Assembly (NCBI GenBank): GCA_025210335.1
Contig: JAOARY010000069.1
Coordinates: 1-64,000 of the forward strand
DNA length: 64,000 nucleotides
From: Peptostreptococcaceae bacterium
Lineage (GTDB): Bacteria; Bacillota; Clostridia; Peptostreptococcales; Peptostreptococcaceae
Reading direction: 5' to 3'
This document shows positions 36,187-44,708 of this stretch, in pieces. Within the stretch, counting starts at the first letter, position 1. Each line of letters starts with the position of its first letter. The position numbers and the translations under genes were made by a program. The notes under the pieces were generated by a model. The model did no database searches. It was not told the origin of the DNA and was given only the letters and a program-made list of their open reading frames with translations.

Positions 36187-39111
36187 ATGAGAAAACATAT
36201 AAAGATAATATCTTTTTTAATAGTTCTATTTATAATAAGTTCCTTGTTTACTTATAGTAGAAGTTTTTTGATAAAAGATTTTTTTGGAGAGAAAGAAATT
36301 CAGTTTAATAATATATCTCATGTTATAAAAAAGAAAGGTTATACATATATTTTGTATAAGAGTGCAGATCAAAAAATTTTTGGAACCAATGAAAATAGAA
36401 TTGTTGAACAAACTATGTATTTGGGAGTTTTAAATGAAAAAAGGGAGTTGTTTTTTAATCATAAAATCAACTATAAGGATGAGTTTCCAGTTGATTTTGA
36501 TGTAGATGAAAATGGGGTTGTATATATATTATCTAACAATTTAGATGAAGGGGAAATATATATAGAAAATGAACTTGTAAGTAAAATAGATCCTTTTAAA
36601 ATGAGTAGTAGTATTGTCTATAAGAAAGATATAAATGGTACTATGAATAAAAGAGAAGGTAATTTTAAAAATATAAATATAATAAATAATAATATAGTAC
36701 TTTATGAAGTTATGGGCAAAAAAGTAAATTTAATAACTATAAATAATAAAAAAGATAATAATGTTATAACTATAGATTTAGATAAAGATTATCATATAAA
36801 TTATATATTAGGTCAAAAGCCTGGCGATTTATTTTTCTATACAAAAAAGAGTGAATTATATCAAATTGATGCCAGTGGAAAAGTTCAATTGGTTTACAAA
36901 AATAATGATACAACAAATTATGAAGTTATAGAAAATATGGTTGAAGATGATGAGTATATTTATTTTCAGACTAAAGATAGTAATTTAGTATCTAATATAA
37001 AATATTTTAAAAAAGATAATATAGAAAATATTAATACTAAGTTTTATTGGAGCACAAAAGAAGATAATAATTATGATAAGAAAATCCAATTTGTAGATAA
37101 AGATTTCTATTTTAGTGGTAAAAAACCAAATATAATAAGAGAAAATGGAAAAATAACACAGGAAAATGGGAATTATGTGCAAACTTTATTTAAAATAGAT
37201 GAAAATGCAAATTATAAAATTGAAGATAGTATTCAAAAATTAGTTAAAAATAATAAGTTTTATAGAATGAGAGTGTATATAGTTTTAATAGGACTTATTA
37301 GTTTGGCATCATTAATAGGTGTTATTATATATATTTATGTTTATATAATGCAAAAATGGCTTTCTATTGCATTTAGACAGATACTTATATTTATACCTAT
37401 AATATTCCTATGTTTATTACTTTATCTATATCCTACTTTTGAAAATTTTATAGAAACTAAAAGACCTGATTTTGAAAATGCAATGTTTAAGTATTTTACA
37501 GATAGATATAATTATATGAAAAACAATTTAGATATTGATCTTATTAAATCTGTAAAATATCCAAGTGATTACAACAATTCATATTATAGTCATTTGGAAA
37601 AACAAATTCTTAATTTGGAACTTGAAATAAAAAAGAAAATCGGTGAAAATGAAAAATATAAAAATTATGATTACTACAATGTTGTATATAGATTTGACAA
37701 TATAGATAATCAAGGGAATGAAAATATAAAAATTTATAAAATATTTGATGATGAAGAAGATAATTTTGTCATGTCAATACCTAGAAGTAAATCATTTTTT
37801 GAAAATAATTTTAATGAAGACAAGATAATATATATAATTTCAAGTGATAAAAAATGGATTCTTTGTATGGGACCATTATTTGATGAAAATGAAAATATAG
37901 TGGGAGCATATCAAACTGGTATGAGCTATAATGCATTTATCAAACAGTCACTTTTAAAAGCCACATATGATTTTAGAAATAAAATATATATAATTTCTTT
38001 CTTATTGATATTTATAATAGGTATAACATCATACAGAATTTTATATTCTTTAAAAACCTTAAATAAAGATGTAAAAGCTTTTTCAAATGAAAATGCAGAA
38101 GAAGTATTTACACAGATAAAAAGAAAAGATGAAATTTGGGATTTAAATAATTCTTTTAGAAAAATGGCTAAGAATATAATGGAACACATAAGAAAGATTA
38201 CTAGACTTAGTGAAGCTTATTTAAGATTTGTACCGCAAAAATATTTATACTTACTTGATAAGTCGTCAATTGAAGATGTTGATTTAGGTGATTATTCGAG
38301 GGTAGATATGAATATATTTAATGCGTCAATTCATAATTTTTATGATTGTACCAAAAATATGACTGATTTAGAGGCATTTAATTTTATAAATGATTATTTA
38401 AAAATTATAGGACCAGTTGTAAAGGAAAATGAAGGTATATTAGATAGTTATGAGGCCAAAGGCCTTATAGCATTATTTCAAAATCAAGAATTAAAAGCGT
38501 TGGATGCAGCTTTTAAAATAATTGAAAAAACAAAAGAATTCAATGAAGAAAGAGCTTTAAGTGAACAAATACCTCTTGATATGGCTGTTGGAATTCACAG
38601 TGGAAATATACTTATGGGGATTATAGGTGAAAAGGATAGATTGCAACAAACAATAATATCACAAGATGAAATAGATACTAGAAAACTTCAATTATTTACT
38701 TTTAAAGTGAATTCAAAAATCATAGTGACTAAAAAATTCTTAGATGAAGTAAAGAATAATTTAGATTTTAATTATAGATATTTAGGAATTTTTAAACTTA
38801 GAGATAATGAAGAGGTTGAAATTTATGACATCTTTGATGAAGATGATAAGGATTTAAAAGAATATAAATTAAAAACTAGAAGAATATTTGAAGAAGGTAT
38901 AAGTTTGTACCATGAGAAAGATTTTTATGAAGCGAGAAAGAGATTTATTCAGATATTAAAATTAAATCCTATGGATTTTGCTTGTAGAATATATTTTTAT
39001 TTGAGTGACTTTTATATGAATAATAAAAATTATTCATATACTAAATATATAAATAATCCACTTATAGAAAGAATTGAGGAGGGTTTTTTTGAAAAAAGAG
39101 AACTTGAGTAG
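36187..39111 (+). CDS. Multi-pass protein with degenerate class III nucleotide cyclase domain
   Basis: A 974-residue protein. Span 1 is at about residues 5-25, followed by a ~330-residue outside beta-rich (propeller-like) region. Spans 2 and 3 are at about 362-416, followed by a second outside domain to about 596 and span 4 (about 597-620). A HAMP-like linker and a class III adenylate/guanylate-cyclase-type domain (about 680-880) come next, then a TPR-like end. The cyclase block RFVPQKYL...IGPVVKENEGILD...VGIHSGNILMGIIGE is clear. The first metal Asp (usual FSDI) reads FNAS, and the second (usual GDAIMALF) reads AKGLIALF. It should be inactive as a cyclase and may be a receptor or scaffold. 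The ATG at 36187 has GGGAG 9 bases upstream. Confidence 0.8.
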   Translation: MRKHIKIISFLIVLFIISSLFTYSRSFLIKDFFGEKEIQFNNISHVIKKKGYTYILYKSADQKIFGTNENRIVEQTMYLGVLNEKRELFFNHKINYKDEFPVDFDVDENGVVYILSNNLDEGEIYIENELVSKIDPFKMSSSIVYKKDINGTMNKREGNFKNINIINNNIVLYEVMGKKVNLITINNKKDNNVITIDLDKDYHINYILGQKPGDLFFYTKKSELYQIDASGKVQLVYKNNDTTNYEVIENMVEDDEYIYFQTKDSNLVSNIKYFKKDNIENINTKFYWSTKEDNNYDKKIQFVDKDFYFSGKKPNIIRENGKITQENGNYVQTLFKIDENANYKIEDSIQKLVKNNKFYRMRVYIVLIGLISLASLIGVIIYIYVYIMQKWLSIAFRQILIFIPIIFLCLLLYLYPTFENFIETKRPDFENAMFKYFTDRYNYMKNNLDIDLIKSVKYPSDYNNSYYSHLEKQILNLELEIKKKIGENEKYKNYDYYNVVYRFDNIDNQGNENIKIYKIFDDEEDNFVMSIPRSKSFFENNFNEDKIIYIISSDKKWILCMGPLFDENENIVGAYQTGMSYNAFIKQSLLKATYDFRNKIYIISFLLIFIIGITSYRILYSLKTLNKDVKAFSNENAEEVFTQIKRKDEIWDLNNSFRKMAKNIMEHIRKITRLSEAYLRFVPQKYLYLLDKSSIEDVDLGDYSRVDMNIFNASIHNFYDCTKNMTDLEAFNFINDYLKIIGPVVKENEGILDSYEAKGLIALFQNQELKALDAAFKIIEKTKEFNEERALSEQIPLDMAVGIHSGNILMGIIGEKDRLQQTIISQDEIDTRKLQLFTFKVNSKIIVTKKFLDEVKNNLDFNYRYLGIFKLRDNEEVEIYDIFDEDDKDLKEYKLKTRRIFEEGISLYHEKDFYEARKRFIQILKLNPMDFACRIYFYLSDFYMNNKNYSYTKYINNPLIERIEEGFFEKRELE

Positions 39112-39694
39112 AGACAATATAGATAAAGAAAGGGAACAATCAGATAAATTTAAAAATATTAAAAAGCAAAGTTTATATTTATCAAATAAAGACAATACTA
39201 AGATTCTAATGCAAAAACAGGTTTTAAAGAATAAAGAATATAATGATTTAGTTGGAATTTCAAACTTAGATAAAGAAGAAGATATAAAATCTATAAGAAT
39301 ATTACATGAAAATATGATAAAACATGAAAAACAAGATATATGGATGGGTAAAAGAAGTGAAAAAAATGTTAAATTCAATTTGAAAAAATTAATTGAACTT
39401 TCAAGTCTTTTAAAAATAAAATATTATAGAAATTCACTTATGGGTGATATAGAAAAAAAATTATATATGGAATTCAAAGATAGAAAAAAAGCAAAATTAA
39501 TAAGTGTACTCTATAAAATGATTTTTGAATTGCCATCTTATAAAAATGATGAAGCCGTTATGAAAAAATATATGCAAGTAGAGAGATTGCTTAGTGGAAC
39601 AGGGTGCAAATTAAAGGATTTTTTTTCCTTTAATTTTGACCTTGAAAAGCAACAAAAATTTTTATTTAAGAAGTTAAAAAAGAGGATTTTATAA
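39089..39694 (+). CDS. Unknown basic cytoplasmic protein
   Basis: About 201 residues, Lys-rich and mostly helical by pattern, with no signal or span. I recognise no family. The TTG at 39089 is 6 bases after GAGGAGGG and inside the end of the pseudo-cyclase gene, so the two are translationally coupled. The C-terminal ~100 residues (LIELSSLLKIKYYRNSLMGDIEKK onward) look like a compact helical domain. It may be a partner of the membrane protein encoded upstream. Confidence 0.6.
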   Translation: MKKENLSRDNIDKEREQSDKFKNIKKQSLYLSNKDNTKILMQKQVLKNKEYNDLVGISNLDKEEDIKSIRILHENMIKHEKQDIWMGKRSEKNVKFNLKKLIELSSLLKIKYYRNSLMGDIEKKLYMEFKDRKKAKLISVLYKMIFELPSYKNDEAVMKKYMQVERLLSGTGCKLKDFFSFNFDLEKQQKFLFKKLKKRIL

Positions 39695-39718
39695 AAATAT
39701 TAGGGATGAGGTTTTTTT

Positions 39719-41245
39719 ATGAAGAAAATATTAAATTTACTCATTATATTTTGTATAATTATTAATTTATCTTCTTGTTCATATATAGATAAGTTTTTTA
39801 ACAAAAAGCAAAAAATTAGTAATATAAAACAAAAATATATAGATGGTTATGGTGTTGGAGTATATGATAATAACTTGTACTATCTTGCAAGATCAGATGA
39901 TGCTTCTTATATATCTTTTTATGATTTGAAATATAAGACAAAATCATCTTTAGTAGATAAAAAAAGTGATTTTTTAAAAAATCAAGCAAAATTAATAGAT
40001 GATAAATTATATTATTTTATAAAAAATAAAGACAAATTATACGAACTTTATGAATTTGATATAGATAATATAGAGAAAAAGAGACTTTATTATACCAGTT
40101 TTAATGATATATCAAAAACTGTAATTGATCCTAACTATATTTATTATTTAAAGAGTGATTTATTGGAAGATGAATTTAATTTATATAGGTTTGATAGAAA
40201 TACAAATGAAGAGCAACTTCAAATAAAGAATATAAAAAAGATATATAATTGCTTTGATAGAAAATTTTTATATTCTAAAGAGAAGGAAATAGGCTTATTT
40301 ATCTATGATATAGATGATTTAAGTGAGACTCAAATTAGTGAAAAAAATATAAATTCAAATTCTAAAATTTATTATTTAAGTGGAAGTTTAATATATAGAG
40401 AAAATTCTGCTATTTATAAATTTAATATATCAGATAAAACATTAGTTAAATTAGTTGATGGAACTAAATATGAATTTGATATTAAAGATAAAGAAATATA
40501 TTATTCTAGAAAGAATAGTTTTAACAAAATGAGTATTAATTCAGATGAAGAATTTAGAATATGTGATTATCCAGCTATGGAATTTGAGTTTTTAGAAAAA
40601 TCTATAGTATTCATAACCAAAAATAAGGGTATTTATGAATATGAGGATTCAAAAATTACACAGATTTTAAATTTTAAAGATTTTGATGGCAGTAATTTAT
40701 GGGCTAATGAATACTTTGTTTCATATTATGATAATTTAATTAAGGACGCTAAACTACTTCAAATAAAAGAGTATAAAGAAAAGCAAATACAATCAAATAT
40801 AGAAGAAAAACAAAAACAAGATGTAAATAAAATTTTAACAGCAGATTATTCTACTCTAAAAAATAATATAGAATTTTCTGTGTCTGATTTTTATAATTTG
40901 GGATATCTAAAAGAAAATATAGAGTTTTCAAATTTAAGTACCATAAGAATAGGTAAGAGAAAAAATGAAAATAGACTTGTTTTTGAATTTAATGAAGAAG
41001 TAGGAATTAGTGAATTTAGTATAAATATAAAAGAAAATGAAGTGATTGTATTATTAAAAAATATAAATACAGCAATAGAAGATTCTCTTGATTTAGAGTC
41101 TTATTTTGGACAGATAAAATCAAAAAAAATAAAAGCAGATGAAGTTGAAATCATTTTTGAAAAAGAAAAAAATGATTCTTATAGGATATTTAAATTAAAT
41201 AATCCTAATAGAATTGTTATAGATAAAAAAACATCCCTTAATTAA
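39719..41245 (+). CDS. Lipoprotein with propeller-like body and AMIN-like C-terminus
   Basis: A 508-residue protein. The signal peptide ends in a lipobox (LSSC, Cys about residue 20). Residues 40-340 show repeated short strands with Tyr/Asp (YYLARSDDASYISFYDL; IYYLKSDLLEDEFNLYRFD), a beta-propeller-like pattern. The last ~90 residues (RLVFEFNEEVGISEFSINI ... NPNRIVIDK) resemble the AMIN domain, which binds peptidoglycan. It is third in the pseudo-cyclase operon. Together these proteins could form an envelope platform for the CIS. Its stop codon shares a palindrome with the convergent spike-tip gene. Confidence 0.65.
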   Translation: MKKILNLLIIFCIIINLSSCSYIDKFFNKKQKISNIKQKYIDGYGVGVYDNNLYYLARSDDASYISFYDLKYKTKSSLVDKKSDFLKNQAKLIDDKLYYFIKNKDKLYELYEFDIDNIEKKRLYYTSFNDISKTVIDPNYIYYLKSDLLEDEFNLYRFDRNTNEEQLQIKNIKKIYNCFDRKFLYSKEKEIGLFIYDIDDLSETQISEKNINSNSKIYYLSGSLIYRENSAIYKFNISDKTLVKLVDGTKYEFDIKDKEIYYSRKNSFNKMSINSDEEFRICDYPAMEFEFLEKSIVFITKNKGIYEYEDSKITQILNFKDFDGSNLWANEYFVSYYDNLIKDAKLLQIKEYKEKQIQSNIEEKQKQDVNKILTADYSTLKNNIEFSVSDFYNLGYLKENIEFSNLSTIRIGKRKNENRLVFEFNEEVGISEFSINIKENEVIVLLKNINTAIEDSLDLESYFGQIKSKKIKADEVEIIFEKEKNDSYRIFKLNNPNRIVIDKKTSLN

Positions 41246-41253
41246 GGGATGTT
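41230..41253. terminator. 24-bp perfect palindrome holding both stop codons
   Basis: AACATCCCTTAA / TTAAGGGATGTT is perfectly symmetric. Its centre encodes the TAA of the lipoprotein gene (41243-41245) and, on the other strand, the TAA of the spike-tip gene (41242-41244). A T run follows on the minus strand, so it works best as a terminator for the spike-tip gene. Confidence 0.75.
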
Positions 41254-41628
41254 AATCTGGAATTGTCCAGGCATATTGATTTGTATAACACCGCCCCACA
41301 TGCACATTAATTTAGAACTATTATTAAGTGCTGGGTAATTTGCAACTAATACAGTTGGAGATCCTGGGGCCCAAGGAGCGATAGTGTTTGGGATACAAGG
41401 TTGAGGTGTTAAAACTCCTAGTGCTGCTGCTGTTGCAGCTGCAACCATTGGATTAGCTAAACTTGTACACATACCAAATGGTAATATGTTCATCATTGGT
41501 TTGTTGTCCATGATTGTTGCAACTGGAGTTGAACCTAAAACTCTATTTATAGGTGGAACTATTAAGCTTGATGGAGTCATTCCAAAACTGCATTGAAGCA
41601 ATGCTCCATTTGTAACTAATAAACCCAT
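41242..41628 (-). CDS. DUF4280 / PAAR-like spike-tip protein
   Basis: A 128-residue protein of the PAAR-like DUF4280 type: short glycine/proline-rich strands starting MGLLVTNGALLQCSFGMTPSSL, a central CTSLANPMVAAATAAALG, and a late CMWGGVIQI with cysteines that could bind metal. In CIS this cone caps the spike and leads membrane piercing, and it can carry effectors. It is transcribed opposite to the structural operon and ends tail-to-tail, overlapping the lipoprotein gene by 4 bases. A strong ribosome binding site precedes the ATG. Confidence 0.85.
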   Translation of the reverse strand: MGLLVTNGALLQCSFGMTPSSLIVPPINRVLGSTPVATIMDNKPMMNILPFGMCTSLANPMVAAATAAALGVLTPQPCIPNTIAPWAPGSPTVLVANYPALNNSSKLMCMWGGVIQINMPGQFQINIP

Positions 41629-41824
41629 TGTTACCTCCTTATAGAATATTTATTTTATAAATAATAAAGAATATTTATAAATATTTAATGTATAAAAAAT
41701 CAAAAAATAAATAAAATATATATTTATTCTTATAATTTATATTAATATTATAATAATTATCAAAAAATTGAAAGTATACAATAAAAAAATTTAATTTTAT
41801 TTTGTATTATAAAAAGACAAGACA

Positions 41825-41860
41825 GTTGTTGTTTCAATTATTTTATCTTGAAATATCAAC
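41825..41860. promoter_or_regulatory. Imperfect inverted repeat upstream of the sheath operon promoter
   Basis: GTTGTTGTTTCAA (41825-41837) and TTGAAATATCAAC (41848-41860) match at about 10 of 13 paired positions around a 10-base centre. It lies about 50 bases before the -35 box, where an activator or repressor dimer could bind. The rest of the 41640-41820 stretch is very AT-rich with no gene seen. Confidence 0.45.
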
Positions 41861-41910
41861 AAAAAATATAGTTCTCTAGATTTAAATAGAATTTTTTTCT
41901 AAAAAAAGTA

Positions 41911-41939
41911 TTGAAAAAAATACAAATTATTTATATAAT
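41911..41939 (+). promoter_or_regulatory. Sigma-A promoter of the CIS structural operon
   Basis: TTGAAA (41911-41916) and TATAAT (41934-41939) have a 17-base spacer. The start of transcription would be near 41946, about 140 bases before the sheath ATG. Confidence 0.75.
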
Positions 41940-41948
41940 CTTTCACAT

Positions 41949-42085
41949 ATACTCAATGAGAAAAAGAAAGTTAATATTCGAATTGTGATTGAGTATCAAA
42001 GATTTTTATAATAAATAATCCTATATTCAAAAAAGAAGGGAGGAAACTAGTTTCTATCCAATATGGATATGATAACTGGGCTTTT
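41949..42085 (+). promoter_or_regulatory. Structured leader of the sheath gene with a distant ribosome binding site
   Basis: The leader opens with a 9-bp inverted repeat, ATACTCAAT (41949-41957) with ATTGAGTAT (41988-41996). The only strong Shine-Dalgarno sequence, GAAGGGAGG, ends about 42 bases before the ATG at 42086. Between them lie the palindromes GAAACTAGTTTC and TATCCAATATGGATA, which could fold and bring the site closer. An overlapping 18-codon frame (ATG 42063 to TAG 42119) is also present. Translation of the sheath may be regulated. Confidence 0.45.
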
Positions 42086-43798
42086 ATGGCAGAATATTTA
42101 TCACCAGGTGTATATGTAGAAGAATTTGAAAGTGGAGGAAGACCTCTTGCTGGCGTTAGTACAAGTACAGCAGGTTTTATAGGCTTAGCACAAAGAGGAC
42201 CTATAGAGGGCTTACCAGAATTAGTAACAAGTTTTGCAGATTTTCAAAGAATGTATGGAGGGTATTTATCAGATAAAGCATTTAAGGAATTTAGATACTT
42301 ATCTTACGCAGTAGAACATTTCTTTATCAATGGAGGAAGTAGATGTTATATCATGCGTGTTGCTCCATCTGACGCTAAAGCATCATTAAATGATGATAAT
42401 GCAGTTTTAAAATTTGAAGCAAAAAATCCAGGAGGATGGGGAGATAGAATTGGTATAATTTTAACTCCATCTAGTAAAGCTAAAGCTCCTGTTTTAGAAA
42501 TAACAGGAGATGCTAAATACTTACTTAAGAATCCTGCAGGATTTAATGAGGGAGATATAGTTGGATTTGTAACTGATGAAAAGAGTGAATACAAGCAAAT
42601 AGTTTCTGTACAAGGTAGAGAGGTAACTTTAGACTCAGCTATTGAAGGTGACATAGTTGACAATGGTTTATTAGCTACTAAATTCTTAGAAACTTGTGAA
42701 TTTGATCTTCAAGTTTCTTATGGGGACGAAGTGGAATTCTATGAAGGAGTTTCTTTAAATCCTATAGCATCAAACTATATTGAAAAACTTGTAGAAAAGT
42801 CGAATCTGGTAGCAATAACTCATAAACCAGCTGAAGGCGAAGAAGAAATAAAACCACCATATGAACTTATAACTGGTGGAGAGAAAGATAAATTCAAAGT
42901 TGAATTAAAAGATGGTTTTGATGGTTCTTTAGCCAATCTTTCTCCAGGAGAATATATGGGTGTTGATAATGGACCTGGAAAGAGAACTGGTATATGCTCA
43001 TTTATAGATAACGATGAAGTTAGTATAATGGCAGTACCTGGTGTTACTTTACCAGAAGTACAATTAGCACTTGTTGCACATTGTGAAAATACAAAGTCAA
43101 GATTTGCTATACTTGATATACCAAGAGATTTAAAGAAAACAAACGATGTAATGACACATAGAAATATGTTTGATTCAGATTATGCAGCTATGTATCATCC
43201 TTGGTTAAAAGTATATGATCCATTAGATAAGAGAAATAACTATGTTCCACCATCAGGAAGTATTGCAGGTATATTTGCAAGAACTGACAATGAAAGAGGA
43301 GTTCACAAAGCTCCAGCAAATGAAGTTGTTAGAGCTTGTTTAGGACTAGATTGTCAATACAATAGAGGTGAACAAGATATATTAAATCCTAAGGGAGTTA
43401 ACTTAATAAGAAACTTCACAGGACAAGGAATAAGAGTTTGGGGAGCAAGAACTTGTAGTTCAAATACTTTATGGAAATATATAAATGTTAGAAGATTATT
43501 TATTTTCATAGAAGAATCAGTTAAAAGAGGTACTGATTGGGTTGTATTCGAACCAAATGATCCTAATCTTTGGGCAAGAGTACAAAGAACTATAGAGACA
43601 TTCCTTACTAGAGTATGGAGAGATGGAGCTTTACTGGGTAATTCAGAATCTGAAGCATTCTTTGTTAAGGTAGATAGAACTACTATGACACAAGATGATA
43701 TAGATAATGGAAGACTGATTTGTACAGTTGGTATCTCACCAGTTAAACCAGCTGAGTTTGTAATCTTTAGATTTACTCAAAAAACTTCAGAAAATTAA
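42086..43798 (+). CDS. CIS contractile sheath protein
   Basis: A 570-residue tail-sheath protein. It starts MAEYLSPGVYVEEFESGGRP, the conserved sheath N-terminus, continues with VSTSTAGFIGLAQRGP, and ends with the conserved core (RVWGARTCSS, KYINVRRLFIFIEESVKRG, ... PVKPAEFVIFRFTQ). The sheath surrounds the tube and contracts on firing. Only one sheath gene is present, unlike the three paralogues of PVC/AFP systems. Translation start is fixed by homology because no near Shine-Dalgarno is seen. Confidence 0.95.
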   Translation: MAEYLSPGVYVEEFESGGRPLAGVSTSTAGFIGLAQRGPIEGLPELVTSFADFQRMYGGYLSDKAFKEFRYLSYAVEHFFINGGSRCYIMRVAPSDAKASLNDDNAVLKFEAKNPGGWGDRIGIILTPSSKAKAPVLEITGDAKYLLKNPAGFNEGDIVGFVTDEKSEYKQIVSVQGREVTLDSAIEGDIVDNGLLATKFLETCEFDLQVSYGDEVEFYEGVSLNPIASNYIEKLVEKSNLVAITHKPAEGEEEIKPPYELITGGEKDKFKVELKDGFDGSLANLSPGEYMGVDNGPGKRTGICSFIDNDEVSIMAVPGVTLPEVQLALVAHCENTKSRFAILDIPRDLKKTNDVMTHRNMFDSDYAAMYHPWLKVYDPLDKRNNYVPPSGSIAGIFARTDNERGVHKAPANEVVRACLGLDCQYNRGEQDILNPKGVNLIRNFTGQGIRVWGARTCSSNTLWKYINVRRLFIFIEESVKRGTDWVVFEPNDPNLWARVQRTIETFLTRVWRDGALLGNSESEAFFVKVDRTTMTQDDIDNGRLICTVGISPVKPAEFVIFRFTQKTSEN

Positions 43799-43833
43799 TA
43801 TATAAAAATAAAGATTAAAGGAGGTAGCTTATA

Positions 43834-44280
43834 ATGGCAGAACCAGGTAGTAGAATAGATCCTTATAGAAATTTTAGATTTACAATTGAAAGTGATGGAA
43901 TAACAAGAGCTGGATTTAGTGAAGTAACAGGATTTGATATTTCGATAGATGTTATTGAATATAGAGAAGGAAATGAAGTTACAACGCCTAGAAAGCTTCC
44001 AGGACTTACAAAATACAGTAATATAACTCTAAAAGCAGGTACAATAGATGCTATGGATATGTATGAGTGGATTGCTGAGTGTGTAAATGGTAATATAGAA
44101 AGACAAACACTAACACTTAATTTACATGGTGAAGAATCACCAGATGAAGTTGTTGCTTCATGGACAATATATGAATGCTGGCCTGTAAAATATACAGCTC
44201 CAGATGTTAATGCTTTAGGTTCAGAAGTTGCAGTTGAAACTTTAGAATTAGCACATGAAGGATTAAAAAGAACTAAATAA
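43834..44280 (+). CDS. CIS inner tube protein 1
   Basis: A 148-residue T4 gp19-like tube protein: DPYRNFRFTIESDGITRAGFSEVTGFDISIDVIEYREG, then KYSNITLKAGTIDAMDMYEWI, and a VETLELAHEGLKR end. It stacks as hexameric rings to form the tube lumen that carries cargo. AAAGGAGGT precedes the ATG. A strong hairpin follows directly. Confidence 0.93.
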   Translation: MAEPGSRIDPYRNFRFTIESDGITRAGFSEVTGFDISIDVIEYREGNEVTTPRKLPGLTKYSNITLKAGTIDAMDMYEWIAECVNGNIERQTLTLNLHGEESPDEVVASWTIYECWPVKYTAPDVNALGSEVAVETLELAHEGLKRTK

Positions 44281-44287
44281 TAATTAA

Positions 44288-44310
44288 TAATGGGGCTTTA
44301 TGCCCCATTA
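44288..44310 (+). other. Intercistronic hairpin after sheath and tube genes
   Basis: TAATGGGGC (44288-44296) pairs perfectly with GCCCCATTA (44302-44310), loop TTTAT. No T run follows. It is a likely partial terminator or 3' stability element that keeps sheath and tube messages more abundant than the downstream baseplate genes. Confidence 0.7.
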
Positions 44311-44333
44311 AATATAATTAAGGGGGAAACAAA

Positions 44334-44708
44334 ATGGCATTTCAAACAGAATATGAATTTACTTTACCAAAAGGATATGTAGATATAGATGGAAATTTAC
44401 ATAAAAAAGGCGTTATGAGATTAGCTACAGCTGCTGATGAAATACTACCTTTAAGAGATCCAAGAGTACAACAAAACCCTAGTTACTTAAGTATAATACT
44501 GCTATCTAGAGTTATAAAGAAATTAGGAGATTTAAGACATATTGACACTAGAGTTATTGAAGGACTTTTTACAGCTGATCTATCATATTTACAAGAAATG
44601 TATTCAAGAGTAAATCAACTTGAAAATCCAAATTATGAAATTACTTGTCCTCATTGTAATGAAAATTTTTCGATGCCAGTCGATTTTTTGGGGGAGATAG
44701 AAGAATAA
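44334..44708 (+). CDS. Tail-assembly-chaperone-like protein of the CIS
   Basis: A 124-residue protein placed between the two tube genes. It has an N-terminal beta segment (FTLPKGYVDIDGNLHKKGVMRLATAADEI), a helical middle (DPRVQQNPSYLSIILLSRVIKKLG ... TRVIEGLFTADLSYLQEMYSRVNQ), and a C-terminal CPHCNENF zinc-ribbon-like half-site. Phage tail-assembly chaperones have this small size and position and are often extended by frameshifting. The next frame (DUF6760 type) overlaps its end in the -1 frame. Similar small proteins occur in many eCIS loci. Confidence 0.75.
   Translation: MAFQTEYEFTLPKGYVDIDGNLHKKGVMRLATAADEILPLRDPRVQQNPSYLSIILLSRVIKKLGDLRHIDTRVIEGLFTADLSYLQEMYSRVNQLENPNYEITCPHCNENFSMPVDFLGEIEE
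44684..44690 (+). promoter_or_regulatory. Candidate -1 programmed frameshift site
   Basis: T TTT TTG in the reading frame (GAT TTT TTG) fits the X XXY YYZ slippery pattern. It is followed by GGGGGAG and, 24 bases on, a small hairpin (TATCC TAA GGATA, 44714-44726). Slippage here would join residue 119 of the chaperone-like protein to GGDRR and then the DUF6760-like segment, giving about 188 residues. The -1 frame is open only from about 44663, so the overlap is short. Confidence 0.5.

Noticed and set aside
39034-39378. 114-residue minus-strand frame across the end of the pseudo-cyclase gene
   Set aside because: It is antisense to two well-supported genes with good start sites and has a composition expected of a shadow frame.
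42063-42119. Short 18-codon frame before the sheath gene as a real peptide
   Set aside because: Distance to the Shine-Dalgarno site is poor (about 18 bases), and composition is uninformative; kept only as part of the leader observation.
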